Shown: positions 52,740 through 61,770, counted from the first letter of the stretch. The stretch: DNA of 64,000 bases from Pandoraea sp. ASV26 (GCF_016428915.1 NZ_JAELTP010000003.1:1-64000); one strand, 5' to 3'. Notes: generated from the letters alone by a model not told the origin. Numbers and translations: made by a program.

Positions 52740-54079
52740 GCGAACTCGGTATCGGATTGCTGTATGGCGGCGCAACGCTCGTCGCCATGTTCTCGGGCAT
52801 GCCCATTGCGTTCGCGCTCGGGGCCGTGGCGGTGGCGTTCATGTTCGGCTTCATGCCCGCGTCGTCGCTCGACACCATCACGCAAAACGTCTACGAGGAG
52901 ATGGCCAGCATTACGCTGCTGTCGATCCCGCTTTTCATTCTGAAGGGCGCGGCCATCGGCAAGTCACGCGCGGGGCAGGACCTGTATCTGGCGTTGCACG
53001 CGTGGATGCGACGGATTCCGGGCGGTCTTGGCATCGCCAATGTCTTCGCATGCGGGCTGTTCGCGGCGATGGCCGGGTCGAGCCCGGCAACGTGTTCTGC
53101 CATCGGCAGCGCGGGGATTCCGGAGATGCGTCAACGCGGCTATTCGCCGGGGTTCGCCGCCGGGATCATTGCCGCGGGCGGCACGCTGGGCATTCTGCTT
53201 CCGCCGTCGATCACGATGATCCTGTACGCGGTGGCCGCAGAGCAGTCGCTCGGGCGTCTGTTCCTCGCCGGGATCGTGCCTGCGCTGTTGCTCGTGGGGC
53301 TGTTCTCCTGCTACGCGGCGTGGCGTTATCGGAAGGAGTACGCGCGCGCACAACTGGCGCTCGCCCGCGATGGCACGCCGTCGCCGTTTCCGAGCGAGCC
53401 GCCGGCCACGATGCGCGAGAAGCTGGCGCTGCTGCCACGCGTGCTGCCGTTCGTGACGCTGCTCATCGGTGTCATGGCGGCGCTCTACGGCGGCTACGCC
53501 ACGCCGTCGGAAACGGCCGGCCTTGGCGGCTTGCTGGCGCTCGCGCTCATTGCCGTGATCTACCGGATGTGGAAGCCGCGCCAGCTCGCCCCGATTCTCA
53601 CCGGCACGTTGCGCGAGTCGACCATGCTCATGTTCATCATCGGCATGTCGCTGCTCTACTCCTACGTGATGAGCTATCTGCACATCAGCCAGTCGGCCGC
53701 GCAGTGGATCGTGGGGCTGCATCTGTCGCGCTGGGTGCTGCTGGCCGCCATCTTGCTGATGGTCGTCGTGCTGGGCTTCTTCCTGCCGCCGGTGAGCATC
53801 ATTCTGATGACGGCGCCGATCATCCTGCCGCCGCTGCGGGCCGCGGGTTTCGATCTGGTGTGGTTCGGCGTGGTCATGACGATTGTCATGGAACTGGGGT
53901 TGATCCATCCGCCGGTGGGGCTCAACATCTTCGTCATCAAGAACACGGCGCCCGATATCGCGTTGCGCGACATCGTCTGGGGCGTGATGCCGTTCGTGGC
54001 GCTGATGGTGGTGGCCGTCGTTCTCATCTGCCTGCTGCCCGGGCTGTCGCTGTGGCTGCCAGACCAACTGATGGGATGA
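52736..54079 (+). CDS. TRAP transporter large membrane subunit (DctM family)
   Basis: The 447-residue protein has about 12 hydrophobic segments. DctM motifs are present: SIPLFILKGAAIGKSRAGQDLY, GSSPATCSAIGSAGIPEMRQRGYSPGFAAGIIAAGGTLGILLPPSI and ELGLIHPPVGLNIFVIKN. It forms the sodium-driven channel with DctQ and takes substrate from the DctP protein. Confidence 0.95.
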   Translation: MSELGIGLLYGGATLVAMFSGMPIAFALGAVAVAFMFGFMPASSLDTITQNVYEEMASITLLSIPLFILKGAAIGKSRAGQDLYLALHAWMRRIPGGLGIANVFACGLFAAMAGSSPATCSAIGSAGIPEMRQRGYSPGFAAGIIAAGGTLGILLPPSITMILYAVAAEQSLGRLFLAGIVPALLLVGLFSCYAAWRYRKEYARAQLALARDGTPSPFPSEPPATMREKLALLPRVLPFVTLLIGVMAALYGGYATPSETAGLGGLLALALIAVIYRMWKPRQLAPILTGTLRESTMLMFIIGMSLLYSYVMSYLHISQSAAQWIVGLHLSRWVLLAAILLMVVVLGFFLPPVSIILMTAPIILPPLRAAGFDLVWFGVVMTIVMELGLIHPPVGLNIFVIKNTAPDIALRDIVWGVMPFVALMVVAVVLICLLPGLSLWLPDQLMG

Positions 54080-54186
54080 GGAGGATGGGGGACGTGCGGG
54101 CAACGATGGCCGACGGGCGCGCCGCCTCGGTTTTGTTTGTGTTTTCCGCACTAGCGTATTGAATGAAAGCCATGAGAGAGGAAGCC

Positions 54187-55842
54187 ATGAAGGATGAGCC
54201 GATCATGTCAGCCATGTCCGTTCCCGTATCGCTGGGGTCGTCTGAGTCGTCTGCACCTTCGGGGGCGTCGGCATCCCTGTCGTCTGCCTCGCCCGGGCGC
54301 CGCGCGCCCGAGAGCGTGGCCGACGTCAGTGCACCGGTACCGTCGCCGAAGCCCTCGCTGGGGGAGCGGCTGGGGCAGTGGTTCGGCCGCAGTGCGGGCA
54401 AGGCGGGCGGGCAGGGCGGTGGACCGAAGGATGGCCGGGACGGCAAAGTCGGCAAAGGCGGCAAAGGCGGCAAAGTCGATGAGGCAGACGGCAAGGCGGT
54501 CCCCGCGAAGCTCTCGCCACGTGCGCAGAGTGCGCTGCGTCGGCAGTTGACGCAGTGCCTGTCGGCGCGTCTGACGGACTCTGCCGCCAACGAGGCAGCG
54601 CGCGACTTCATGACGCGTTACAGTGCGGCGTCGCGCGAAGAGCAACTGGCGCTGCTCACGGTCGTTGCCGATATCTGCGCGAGCGACGGCAATGCGCTCG
54701 CCGAAGCGGGCAAGGACGGCGACGGCGCCAGTGCCAAACGTGCTGGCAGTGGTGGCTTGGCAGGCGCGCTGGGCAGCGCGCGCGTGCGATTTCTCAAACG
54801 CTTTAACGCGCTGCCCGACGGACTGCCGTTCCTCGTGCGCTGGCGCGCGGACATGCTGGACCATCGTGCGGCGCTGCCCGGTCTGGCGGCGCTCGAAGAC
54901 GATCTCGGCAGTCTCTTCTCGACGTGGTTCGATGTCGGCCTGCTGGAACTGCATCCGATTACGTGGGATTCGCCCGCGTCGCTGCTCGAAAAGCTCATGC
55001 GTTACGAGGCGGTGCACGAGATTTCCTCGTGGGCCGACTTGCGCAACCGGCTCGATTCCGACCGCCGGTGCTACGCGTTCTTCCATCCGCGCATGCCGCG
55101 CGAGCCGTTGATCTTCGTCGAGGTGGCCTTCGTCCCCGACATGGCGGCCGACGTTCACTCGCTGCTCGACGAAAAGGCGCCGCTGGAGGACTTGCGCCGC
55201 ATTCGCTGGGCCATCTTCTACTCGATCTCGAACACGCAGCCGGGACTGCGTGGCGTGAGCTTCGGCAACTTCCTGCTCAAGCGCGTGATCGACGAACTGC
55301 AAGTCGATTTCCCGAAGTTGCACAATTTCGCGACGCTCTCGCCCATCCCCGGTTTCACCGATTGGCTCAGGCAACTGTCGCCGCAAGCGCTCGCCGAGGC
55401 ACTCGGTCCGAAGCGGATGAAGCGGGTGGCGCAGGAGGTGGCGCAGGAGGTGGTGCAGGAGGTGGGGCAGGAGGTAGGGCAGGAAGCGGCGCTGGCGTCG
55501 CAGATTTCGGGAGCGCAGATGGTGGCGTGGCTGCAAACGTCGCCCGAGCGTAAAAGCGAGCAGGCGCTGCAACGCAGCCTTGGCGAGGCGCTGGCCGCAC
55601 ACTATCTGGCGCGAGAAACCGTGCGCGGACAGCCGCGCGATCCGGTCGCCCGATTCCATTTGGGCAACGGCGCGCGCGTGGAGCGTATCAACTGGCACGC
55701 CGATCTCTCGAAGAAGGGCGCGAAGCAGTCGTGCGGCATGATGGTCAACTATCTCTACGAGCCCGACGAACTAGACGCCAATCTGCAACGCCTGATCGAC
55801 GGCGAACCGGCGCTCGGACGCGCCGTTTCGCGCCTGCTCTGA
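54187..55842 (+). CDS. matA: Malonyl-CoA decarboxylase
   Basis: The 551-residue protein has the MCD core: an N-terminal helical domain (SPRAQSALRRQLTQCLSARL ... EEQLALLTVVADIC) and a GNAT-like catalytic half. The half contains FHPRMPREPLIFVEVAFV, LRRIRWAIFYSISNTQPGLRGVSFGNFLLK and the catalytic Ser region FATLSPIPGFTDWL. DPVARFHLGNGA has the catalytic His near the end. It converts malonyl-CoA to acetyl-CoA. An N-terminal low-complexity extension of about 105 residues and a repeat-encoded QEV tract (54442 and 55426) are unusual. This ATG has GAGAGAGGAAG upstream; an ATG at 54163 lacks one. Confidence 0.93.
   Translation: MKDEPIMSAMSVPVSLGSSESSAPSGASASLSSASPGRRAPESVADVSAPVPSPKPSLGERLGQWFGRSAGKAGGQGGGPKDGRDGKVGKGGKGGKVDEADGKAVPAKLSPRAQSALRRQLTQCLSARLTDSAANEAARDFMTRYSAASREEQLALLTVVADICASDGNALAEAGKDGDGASAKRAGSGGLAGALGSARVRFLKRFNALPDGLPFLVRWRADMLDHRAALPGLAALEDDLGSLFSTWFDVGLLELHPITWDSPASLLEKLMRYEAVHEISSWADLRNRLDSDRRCYAFFHPRMPREPLIFVEVAFVPDMAADVHSLLDEKAPLEDLRRIRWAIFYSISNTQPGLRGVSFGNFLLKRVIDELQVDFPKLHNFATLSPIPGFTDWLRQLSPQALAEALGPKRMKRVAQEVAQEVVQEVGQEVGQEAALASQISGAQMVAWLQTSPERKSEQALQRSLGEALAAHYLARETVRGQPRDPVARFHLGNGARVERINWHADLSKKGAKQSCGMMVNYLYEPDELDANLQRLIDGEPALGRAVSRLL
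54442..54477 (+). repeat. Four 9-base tandem repeats in the N-terminal part of matA
   Basis: Units GGCAAAGTC, GGCAAAGGC, GGCAAAGGC and GGCAAAGTC encode GKV-GKG-GKG-GKV in a disordered lead region. Confidence 0.85.
55426..55485 (+). repeat. Five 12-base tandem repeats in the C-terminal part of matA
   Basis: The unit GTGGCGCAGGAG with small changes occurs five times, encoding VAQE-VAQE-VVQE-VGQE-VGQE. It lies between the SPIPGF catalytic region and the C-terminal VARFHL region, so it is an insertion in the catalytic half. Confidence 0.9.
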
Positions 55843-55888
55843 GCCCCCCGAACGACGCGGGCATAGGCGGCGAACGCCCATCAACATC

Positions 55889-56689
55889 ATGGAGACACGT
55901 GTGAGTGAAGTGCTTCGCGACGACAGTTCGCTTGACGAGGGATGGGTCACACTGACGCTATCGAATCCCGGCAAGCTCAACGCCATTTCGGTGGCGATGT
56001 GGCGCGCGCTGCGTGCGCATTTGCAGGCGCTCGATGAGGACGCCCGCGTGCGCGTCATCGTCATTCGCGGCGCGCAGGGCAACTTCGCGGCCGGCGCCGA
56101 CATCGAGGAGTTTCCGCTCGAGCGCGGCAGCTACGATACGCTGCGTCGCTACCACGGCGAGGTGATCGGGCCGACGCTCGAAGCGCTGGCGCGTTGCCGG
56201 CATCCGAGCGTCGCGCTGATCGAGGGCGTATGCGTGGGCGGCGGTCTGGAGATCGCGGCCCACTGCGATCTGCGCATCGCCGGGGAGGGCGCGCGGTTCG
56301 GCGTGCCGATCAACAAGCTCGGTTTCCCGATGGCCCCGGGCGAGTTGCGCGGCGTGCTTGCCCTGGCGGGACGCGCGGCCACGCTCGAAATTCTGCTCGA
56401 AGGGCGGGTCTTCGGCGCGGCGGAAGCCCGTGAGAAAGGGCTGCTCACGCGTGTGGTCGCAGACGATGAAGTGGAAGAAGCGGGCTACACTTGCGCTCGA
56501 CGCCTCGCCGCCGGCGCGCCGCTCGCCGCGCAATTGAACAAATGGCTGATTGCCCGGCTGGCACCGACGGTACCGCCGTTGTCCGAGGCTGAGTGGCAGA
56601 AGGCCTTCTCGTATTGGGACTCGCACGATCATCGCGAAGGGGTGACGGCATTCCTGGAGAAGCGGCCACCCGATTTTCGGGGGCGCTGA
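55889..56689 (+). CDS. Enoyl-CoA hydratase/isomerase family protein (crotonase)
   Basis: The 266-residue protein has the oxyanion-hole motif RGAQGNFAAGADIEEFP. The second block, VCVGGGLEIAAHCDLRIAGEGARFGVPINKLGFPMAPGE, carries the conserved residues of the crotonase fold. The C-terminal helix DHREGVTAFLEKRPPDFRGR is standard. A GTG four codons on has GGAG at good distance and may be the true start. It sits between matA and matB, which is not the classic Rhizobium order. Its reaction on the malonate path is not obvious; it may act on a substituted malonyl-CoA or its product. Confidence 0.88.
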   Translation: METRVSEVLRDDSSLDEGWVTLTLSNPGKLNAISVAMWRALRAHLQALDEDARVRVIVIRGAQGNFAAGADIEEFPLERGSYDTLRRYHGEVIGPTLEALARCRHPSVALIEGVCVGGGLEIAAHCDLRIAGEGARFGVPINKLGFPMAPGELRGVLALAGRAATLEILLEGRVFGAAEAREKGLLTRVVADDEVEEAGYTCARRLAAGAPLAAQLNKWLIARLAPTVPPLSEAEWQKAFSYWDSHDHREGVTAFLEKRPPDFRGR

Positions 56690-56719
56690 GTGTCCACGCC
56701 CTCTGCCTGATTCGATTTC

Positions 56720-56751
56720 ATCGACGTATCGACGCATCGACGCATCGACGT
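56720..56751 (+). repeat. Four 8-base tandem repeats upstream of matB
   Basis: ATCGACGT, ATCGACGC, ATCGACGC and ATCGACGT occur in tandem between the crotonase stop and the matB start, 28 bases before the ATG. The unit is not a multiple of three, but the region is noncoding; changes would alter spacing. Confidence 0.9.
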
Positions 56752-56779
56752 ATTCACTGTTCCGAACCCGGTTCTGTTT

Positions 56780-58312
56780 ATGACGCAAGACGCCAACCTC
56801 TACCGACTCTTTGCCGAACGTTTTCCCGCCGACAAATCGGCGTGCGCGATCGAAACGCCCGAAGGGCTTTACTACAGTTGGGACGATCTCGAACACGCGA
56901 GCGCACGCATTGCGAACCTGCTCGCGAGCCTCGATCTGGCGCCCGGCGCGCGTATCGCCGTGCAGGTCGAGAAGTCGCCCGAAGCGCTGTTGCTGTACCT
57001 CGCCACCCTGCGTGCGGGCTTCGTCTATCTGCCGCTCAACACGGCGTATCGCGAAGCCGAAATCGCTTACTTCGTCGAGAACGCCGAGCCGGACGTGGTC
57101 GTGTGCAGCCCGGCGAATTTCGGCTGGATCTCGAAGATTGCGTTCACGAACGGCGCGAAGCACGTCTACACCCTGGGTGACGATCGCACCGGCTCACTGC
57201 TGGAGCGCGCGGCGTGGTTCGGCGATACCTTCGAGACGGTGCCGCGCTCGCCCGACGACCTCGCCGCCATTCTCTATACCTCGGGCACCACGGGCCGCAG
57301 CAAGGGGGCCATGCTCTCGCACGGCAACCTCGCGAGCAATACGCGGGTGCTGCATACGTTCTGGGGCTGGGGGGAGCGCGAAGGCGGCGATGTGCTGCTG
57401 CACGCGCTGCCGATTTTCCACGTACACGGGCTATTCGTCGCAAGCCATGCGGCCTTGTACTCGGGCAGCAAGATGATCTGGCTGACGAAGTTCGATGCGC
57501 GCGAAGTGCTGCATCAACTCACGCGTGCCACGGTGTTTATGGGCGTGCCGACGTATTACGTCCGACTGCTGGCTGAGCCGGGCCTCACTCGTGAAGCGTG
57601 TCGCAACGTGCGTCTGTTCATCTCGGGCTCGGCGCCGCTGCTGCGCGAGACGTTCGACGCTTTTCAGGAACGCACGGGCCATACGATTCTGGAGCGCTAC
57701 GGCATGTCCGAGACGATCATGCTCGTCTCGAATCCGTATCACGGCGACGCCGCGCGCGTACGCCGTGCGGGCACCGTCGGGGTGCCGCTGCCGGAGGTGA
57801 CGGTGCGCGTGGTCGATGACGACGGCCAGCCGAGCCCGCAAGGCAACATCGGCCACATTCAGGTCAAGGGGCCGAACGTGTTTGCCGGGTACTGGCGCAT
57901 GCCGGAGAAGACCGCAGAGGAATTCACAGGCGACGGCTTCTTCAAGACGGGGGACGTCGGCAAGTTCGATGAGGACGGCTACTTGCATATCGTCGGCCGC
58001 TCGAAGGATCTCATCATCTCCGGCGGGTACAACGTCTATCCGAAGGAGATCGAGGGCTTCATCGACGAGATGGACGGTGTGGCCGAGTCGGCCGTCATCG
58101 GTGTGCCGCATCCGGACTTCGGCGAGGCTGTGGTGGCGGTGATCGTGCCGCGTGACGGTGTGCCGGCGCCGGATGAGCGAGCCGTCATCGACGCGCTCAA
58201 GCAACGCATCGCCAACTTCAAGGTGCCCAAGCGCGTGCATGTCGTCGCGGAATTGCCGCGCAACACGATGGGCAAGGTGCAGAAGAACCTGCTGCGCGAT
58301 CGCTTCAAATAA
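56780..58312 (+). CDS. matB: Malonyl-CoA synthetase (AMP-forming acyl-CoA ligase)
   Basis: The 510-residue protein has the ANL-superfamily motifs: LAAILYTSGTTGRSKGAMLSHGNLASN (P-loop), ILERYGMSETIM, TGDVGKFDEDGYLHIVGRSKDLIISGGYNVYPKEIEGFI and PRNTMGKVQKNLLR with the catalytic Lys. MatB links malonate and CoA using ATP. Length and the GYGMSE-type block match MatB/MCS. Its position after malonyl-CoA decarboxylase in a TRAP cluster supports malonate as the substrate. A terminator follows. Confidence 0.93.
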   Translation: MTQDANLYRLFAERFPADKSACAIETPEGLYYSWDDLEHASARIANLLASLDLAPGARIAVQVEKSPEALLLYLATLRAGFVYLPLNTAYREAEIAYFVENAEPDVVVCSPANFGWISKIAFTNGAKHVYTLGDDRTGSLLERAAWFGDTFETVPRSPDDLAAILYTSGTTGRSKGAMLSHGNLASNTRVLHTFWGWGEREGGDVLLHALPIFHVHGLFVASHAALYSGSKMIWLTKFDAREVLHQLTRATVFMGVPTYYVRLLAEPGLTREACRNVRLFISGSAPLLRETFDAFQERTGHTILERYGMSETIMLVSNPYHGDAARVRRAGTVGVPLPEVTVRVVDDDGQPSPQGNIGHIQVKGPNVFAGYWRMPEKTAEEFTGDGFFKTGDVGKFDEDGYLHIVGRSKDLIISGGYNVYPKEIEGFIDEMDGVAESAVIGVPHPDFGEAVVAVIVPRDGVPAPDERAVIDALKQRIANFKVPKRVHVVAELPRNTMGKVQKNLLRDRFK

Positions 58313-58385
58313 GCGGCTTGCGGCATGTTGTCGCAGGTGGCGACGCGGCACGGTGTCGCGCCTGCGCGGTTGGTTCGCAGACATG

Positions 58386-58416
58386 AAAATGCCGCCCTCG
58401 GTTGGGGCGGCATTTT
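58386..58416. terminator. Bidirectional rho-independent terminator after matB
   Basis: AAAATGCCGCCC and GGGGCGGCATTTT pair (11-12 bp) with a 6-base loop; A-run on one side and T-run on the other serve matB and the convergent SIMPL gene. Confidence 0.85.
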
Positions 58417-58468
58417 CGTTGGTGCGATGGCCGGCGCGTGCGAGTGACGACCGGCGGGCGGACACGTC

Positions 58469-59176
58469 TTACTTCATCTGCACGGAGCCCGAGACCGTGA
58501 CGGTCACTTGCGTCTTGCCGCCTTCGAGTTGCATCGGGGGCGCGGCGTCGGCGGTGGGGCTCATGGCCAGGGCCTTCATCGCGTACGGACGCGGCATCAT
58601 CGGCGAATTGGAGCCGACCTGCACCTGACGGATCGTGTAGCCGCTGTAGCCGAACGCCTTCGCGTTGCTCTGCGCCTGGTCGCGGAACGCCTGAATGGCC
58701 TGATTGGTCAGCTCGGCCTGCGTCTTCTCCTGCGCTTCACGCGAGAGCGAGAACGACACGCCGTCCATCTGCATCTGATTCGAGATCTGGCTTGCGAGAC
58801 GCGAAGCCGCGCCGAAATCCTTCGACGTCATTTGCAGTTCGGTACGGCCGCGCCACGCCGTGATCTTGCCGTCGCGGTTGGTCGTCGGGTAGAGCGAGAC
58901 GTTGCCGGTCTGAACCTGCACGCCATTCTGACCCTTGGCGATCGACATTGCGCTGTTGGCCTTCTGCGTGAGGTTGCGTGACACGGTGGCCGCATCCGGG
59001 CCTTGTTCCTGCGCAGACATCGTGATGTGAACGGTGTCCTGCTCGACTTCCTTCGTGGCATTCGCTTCCAGGCTCAACACGCCCGAGACCTGACGATTCG
59101 CGTCGTCACCCGACTGGGCGTAGGCCGCGTTGGCGGCGGTGGCAATCAGAAGAGCAGCAGCGAGAGATTTGCGCAT
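58469..59176 (-). CDS. Secreted SIMPL-domain (DUF541) protein
   Basis: The 235-residue protein has a signal peptide (MRKSLAAALLIATAANAAYAQ) and a SIMPL/DUF541 domain. It shows VLSLEANATKEVEQDTVHITMSAQEQGPDA, ELQMTSKDFGAASRLASQIS and QAFRDQAQSNAKAFGYSGYTIRQVQVG. Relatives such as BP26 of Brucella are periplasmic and of poorly known role, some linked to oxidative stress. It is probably monocistronic. Confidence 0.9.
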   Translation of the reverse strand: MRKSLAAALLIATAANAAYAQSGDDANRQVSGVLSLEANATKEVEQDTVHITMSAQEQGPDAATVSRNLTQKANSAMSIAKGQNGVQVQTGNVSLYPTTNRDGKITAWRGRTELQMTSKDFGAASRLASQISNQMQMDGVSFSLSREAQEKTQAELTNQAIQAFRDQAQSNAKAFGYSGYTIRQVQVGSNSPMMPRPYAMKALAMSPTADAAPPMQLEGGKTQVTVTVSGSVQMK

Positions 59177-59363
59177 AGTTTTGTCCTTTTTCGCATGTTG
59201 GTTCGCGTCTGAGCGGCGAACGTTTGACCGATCACCGGTACTGCCCTCGTGACATCACCCTCACCTCAATGACAAGGCAAGTGGGTGCGCACTATGCGTT
59301 TACCGGCAACGTTATACAGACGCTATCGCACCCATTTTGTTCCCGGTGGGCGCCTCACGTCCT

Positions 59364-59834
59364 TCATTCCTTAAGTAAGTGCTTGCTGATGAACTTCCAA
59401 TGCTCGGGGGAAACGGGGGTGATCGAGAGGCGATTGCCGCGCGCGAGCACGAGCATGCCATCGAGTTCGGGGGTCTCGCGCATTTCGGTCAGCGGCAAGA
59501 GCCGCGTCTTGCGATCGAGTTTGACGTCGACGAGCAACCAACGGGGAGATTCCGGCGTCGACTTGGGATCGAAATAGGGACTCTTCGGGTCGAACTGCGT
59601 GGGATCGGGATACGGCGTGGAGGCGACCGTCGCGAGTCCGGCGATACCCGGCACGGCGCAGCTTGAATGGTAGAAGAGCACGCCGTCGCCGATTTGCATG
59701 TCGTCGCGCATGAAGTTTCGCGCCTGATAGTTGCGCACCCCGGTCCAGGGCAGGGTCTGGTGCTTGGCGCTGGCGAGATCGTCGATGCTCGCCTCTTCGG
59801 GTTCGGACTTCATCAACCAGTAGCGTTGCGTCAT
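59364..59834 (-). CDS. EVE-domain protein
   Basis: The 156-residue protein is a single EVE domain: MTQRYWLMKSEPEEASIDDLASA, TLPWTGVRNYQARNFMRDDMQIGDGVLFYHSSC, and PGIAGLATVASTPYPDPTQFDPKSPYFDPKS. EVE domains belong to the PUA-like fold and are thought to read modified bases in DNA or RNA. The gene stands alone here. Confidence 0.93.
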   Translation of the reverse strand: MTQRYWLMKSEPEEASIDDLASAKHQTLPWTGVRNYQARNFMRDDMQIGDGVLFYHSSCAVPGIAGLATVASTPYPDPTQFDPKSPYFDPKSTPESPRWLLVDVKLDRKTRLLPLTEMRETPELDGMLVLARGNRLSITPVSPEHWKFISKHLLKE

Positions 59835-60125
59835 GTCGTCTCAGCGTTGAAGTTGGCGCAACAGCGACAAACATCGCGCAAACGAGCCGCAATTGCGACG
59901 CATTTGTCATCGATTGTTTGCCGCGCTGCGATATTTTGCCAATTCCTATACTATGCCTTGGTGACCTTCGTGTGACGTCTCAAATGTCGGATGGGCGCCA
60001 TGACGTCTTGGGTGTGCGTGCGTTGCAGTGCACAAGACGTGGTTGGCCTGTCCACTCGCACCCGGTCACGCGTACGTGCCTGAGCGATACATGTTCGATT
60101 CCCTATGTCGATAGGAGCGTGTGTT

Positions 60126-60914
60126 ATGGCAGCAGAGCCGTCTGTCCGAACCAATGCGTTCATCTTCTATTCTCTTGCCACGGTGTCGTTCATCGAGACC
60201 AGCGTCCCCGAGTTCGTCTCCACCCTGAACCAGATGTATGGCGACGACGAGGAGATGAGAACGTGGCTGCGCGATACCTGGCTGCCCGAAGAGGTCGAGC
60301 ACGGGCGCCTTGCCAAGGACTATATCGCACGCGTCTGGCCCGAGTTCGACTGGCCGAACGCTTATGACGCATTCCTGGCCCGTTACAAGCCGCGCTGCGA
60401 CGTGCAGTTCATGCGGCCATCGCTGGCGCTCGAAGCGCTGTCCCGATGCGTTACGGAGACGCAGACGGCCATGGTCTATCGCTGCCTCGAATCCTACATG
60501 CCGGTCGAGGAACTCAAGCAGATGATGCACAAGCTGAGCAACGAAGAGGTGGGGCACTATCGCTATTTCCGCAAGACGTTCGACCGGTATAACGCCATAG
60601 AGCAGCACGGGGTCATCAGCCGGCTGCGCACCATGGTGGCGCGCAGCGAGTTGGTGCGCGACGAGGACATTGCTTTCGCGTTCGAGCCGCTCAATCACTT
60701 CTGGCGCTCGCCGCCGCCGTTCGAGACGATGACCTGGGACGCCTTCCTTGCAATGTCAGGCAAAGTGATGAAGCAGTACATGCCGGTGGAGGCGGCCACG
60801 CGCATGATGTTCAAACCGCTGGAGACTGGATCGTGGTGGCGTGACCGTCCGGTCAGGGCGCTGATGTCATTCATGGTGAAGCGTCAGTATCCGCAACTGG
60901 GTAGTGAGGCCTGA
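60126..60914 (+). CDS. Ferritin-like (diiron-type) protein
   Basis: The 262-residue protein is all-helical. It has two EEVxH-type motifs that could supply metal ligands: LPEEVEHGRLAKDYIARVWPEFDW and LSNEEVGHYRYFRKTFDRYN, spaced as in ferritin-like four-helix bundles. N-terminal Glu candidates are in VSFIETSVPEFVSTL. It resembles the acyl-ACP desaturase/ferritin-like superfamily, but I do not recognise a specific enzyme. TAGGAG precedes the chosen ATG; one at 60105 has none. The 290 bases upstream carry no gene. Confidence 0.75.
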   Translation: MAAEPSVRTNAFIFYSLATVSFIETSVPEFVSTLNQMYGDDEEMRTWLRDTWLPEEVEHGRLAKDYIARVWPEFDWPNAYDAFLARYKPRCDVQFMRPSLALEALSRCVTETQTAMVYRCLESYMPVEELKQMMHKLSNEEVGHYRYFRKTFDRYNAIEQHGVISRLRTMVARSELVRDEDIAFAFEPLNHFWRSPPPFETMTWDAFLAMSGKVMKQYMPVEAATRMMFKPLETGSWWRDRPVRALMSFMVKRQYPQLGSEA

Positions 60915-60980
60915 CGGCGCTTTGACACCGGGGTTCTTCGCCAGCTTGTCTTTGCCGGCTTACCTGGCGATGGACGAAAA

Positions 60981-61006
60981 AAAACCCCGCCGAGGCGGGG
61001 TTTTTT
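60981..61006. terminator. Bidirectional rho-independent terminator before ompA
   Basis: CCCCGC and GCGGGG, extended by A and T runs, close a CGAG tetraloop; AAAA and TTTTTT flanks serve the ferritin-like and ompA transcripts. Confidence 0.9.
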
Positions 61007-61024
61007 CGTAGTCGGTGAACCGAA

Positions 61025-61693
61025 TTACTTGTTCGTGCCGACGACTTCGACTTCCACGCGACGATCCGGTGCCAGGCACTTGATCAGCTGACCGCGGTTC
61101 TTCTGGTTGCAACCAGTCGTAACCGGGTTACGCTTGCCCTTGCCTTCGGTGTACACGCGGTTGGCTTCGACGCCCTTGCTGACCAGGTAAGCCTTCACAG
61201 CTTGAGCACGGCGCAGCGACAGACGGTCGTTGTACTTGTCCGAACCGATACGGTCGGTGTAGCCCGTGGCAACCACGACTTCGAGGTTCAGAGCCTGAAC
61301 CTTGCTGGCCAGGTCGTCGAGCTTAGCCTTGCCTTCCGGCTTCAGGATGGCCTTGTCGAAATCGAACAGGGCGTCAGCCTGATAGGTCACCTTCTGCGAG
61401 ACCGGAGCTGCCGGAACCACCGGAGCCGGTGCCGGAGCCGGTGCCTGGGCGATGATCGAGCCATCGCACTTGGCATTGGCCGTGGCCGGGGTCCAGTAGG
61501 CATCGCGCCAGCACAGTTCGTCCGAGCCGTTCTTCCAAACCCACTCGCCGCTGCCGTTCACCCAGTTGTCGTTGACTGCTTGTTTCGAGGCCGCGATCGG
61601 GCCCGGGGCGGTCTGGACGTAGTTTTGGGCCATAGCCGAAGCAGCCATCACTGCGGTAGCTGCAACGATCGCGAGCTTAGCGAATTTATTCAT
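61025..61693 (-). CDS. ompA: OmpA-family outer-membrane/peptidoglycan-binding protein
   Basis: The 222-residue protein has a signal peptide (MNKFAKLAIVAATAVMAASAMAQ), a short region with two cysteines (NGSGEWVWKNGSDELCWRDAYWTPATANAKCDG) and a Pro/Ala hinge. The OmpA C-terminal domain follows (ALFDFDKAILKPEGKAKLDDL ... VVATGYTDRIGSDKYNDRLSLRRAQAVKAYLVSKGV ... RRVEVEV). The N-terminal eight-strand barrel of E. coli OmpA is missing, as in other Burkholderiales proteins. It anchors the envelope to peptidoglycan. Confidence 0.93.
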   Translation of the reverse strand: MNKFAKLAIVAATAVMAASAMAQNYVQTAPGPIAASKQAVNDNWVNGSGEWVWKNGSDELCWRDAYWTPATANAKCDGSIIAQAPAPAPAPVVPAAPVSQKVTYQADALFDFDKAILKPEGKAKLDDLASKVQALNLEVVVATGYTDRIGSDKYNDRLSLRRAQAVKAYLVSKGVEANRVYTEGKGKRNPVTTGCNQKNRGQLIKCLAPDRRVEVEVVGTNK

Positions 61694-61770
61694 ATTTCTC
61701 CTCTCGAAATGAGATTACCGCAGGTTTACTGCGAGCCTAGACGACGGAACCAAAGTCTTACATCGCTCGA

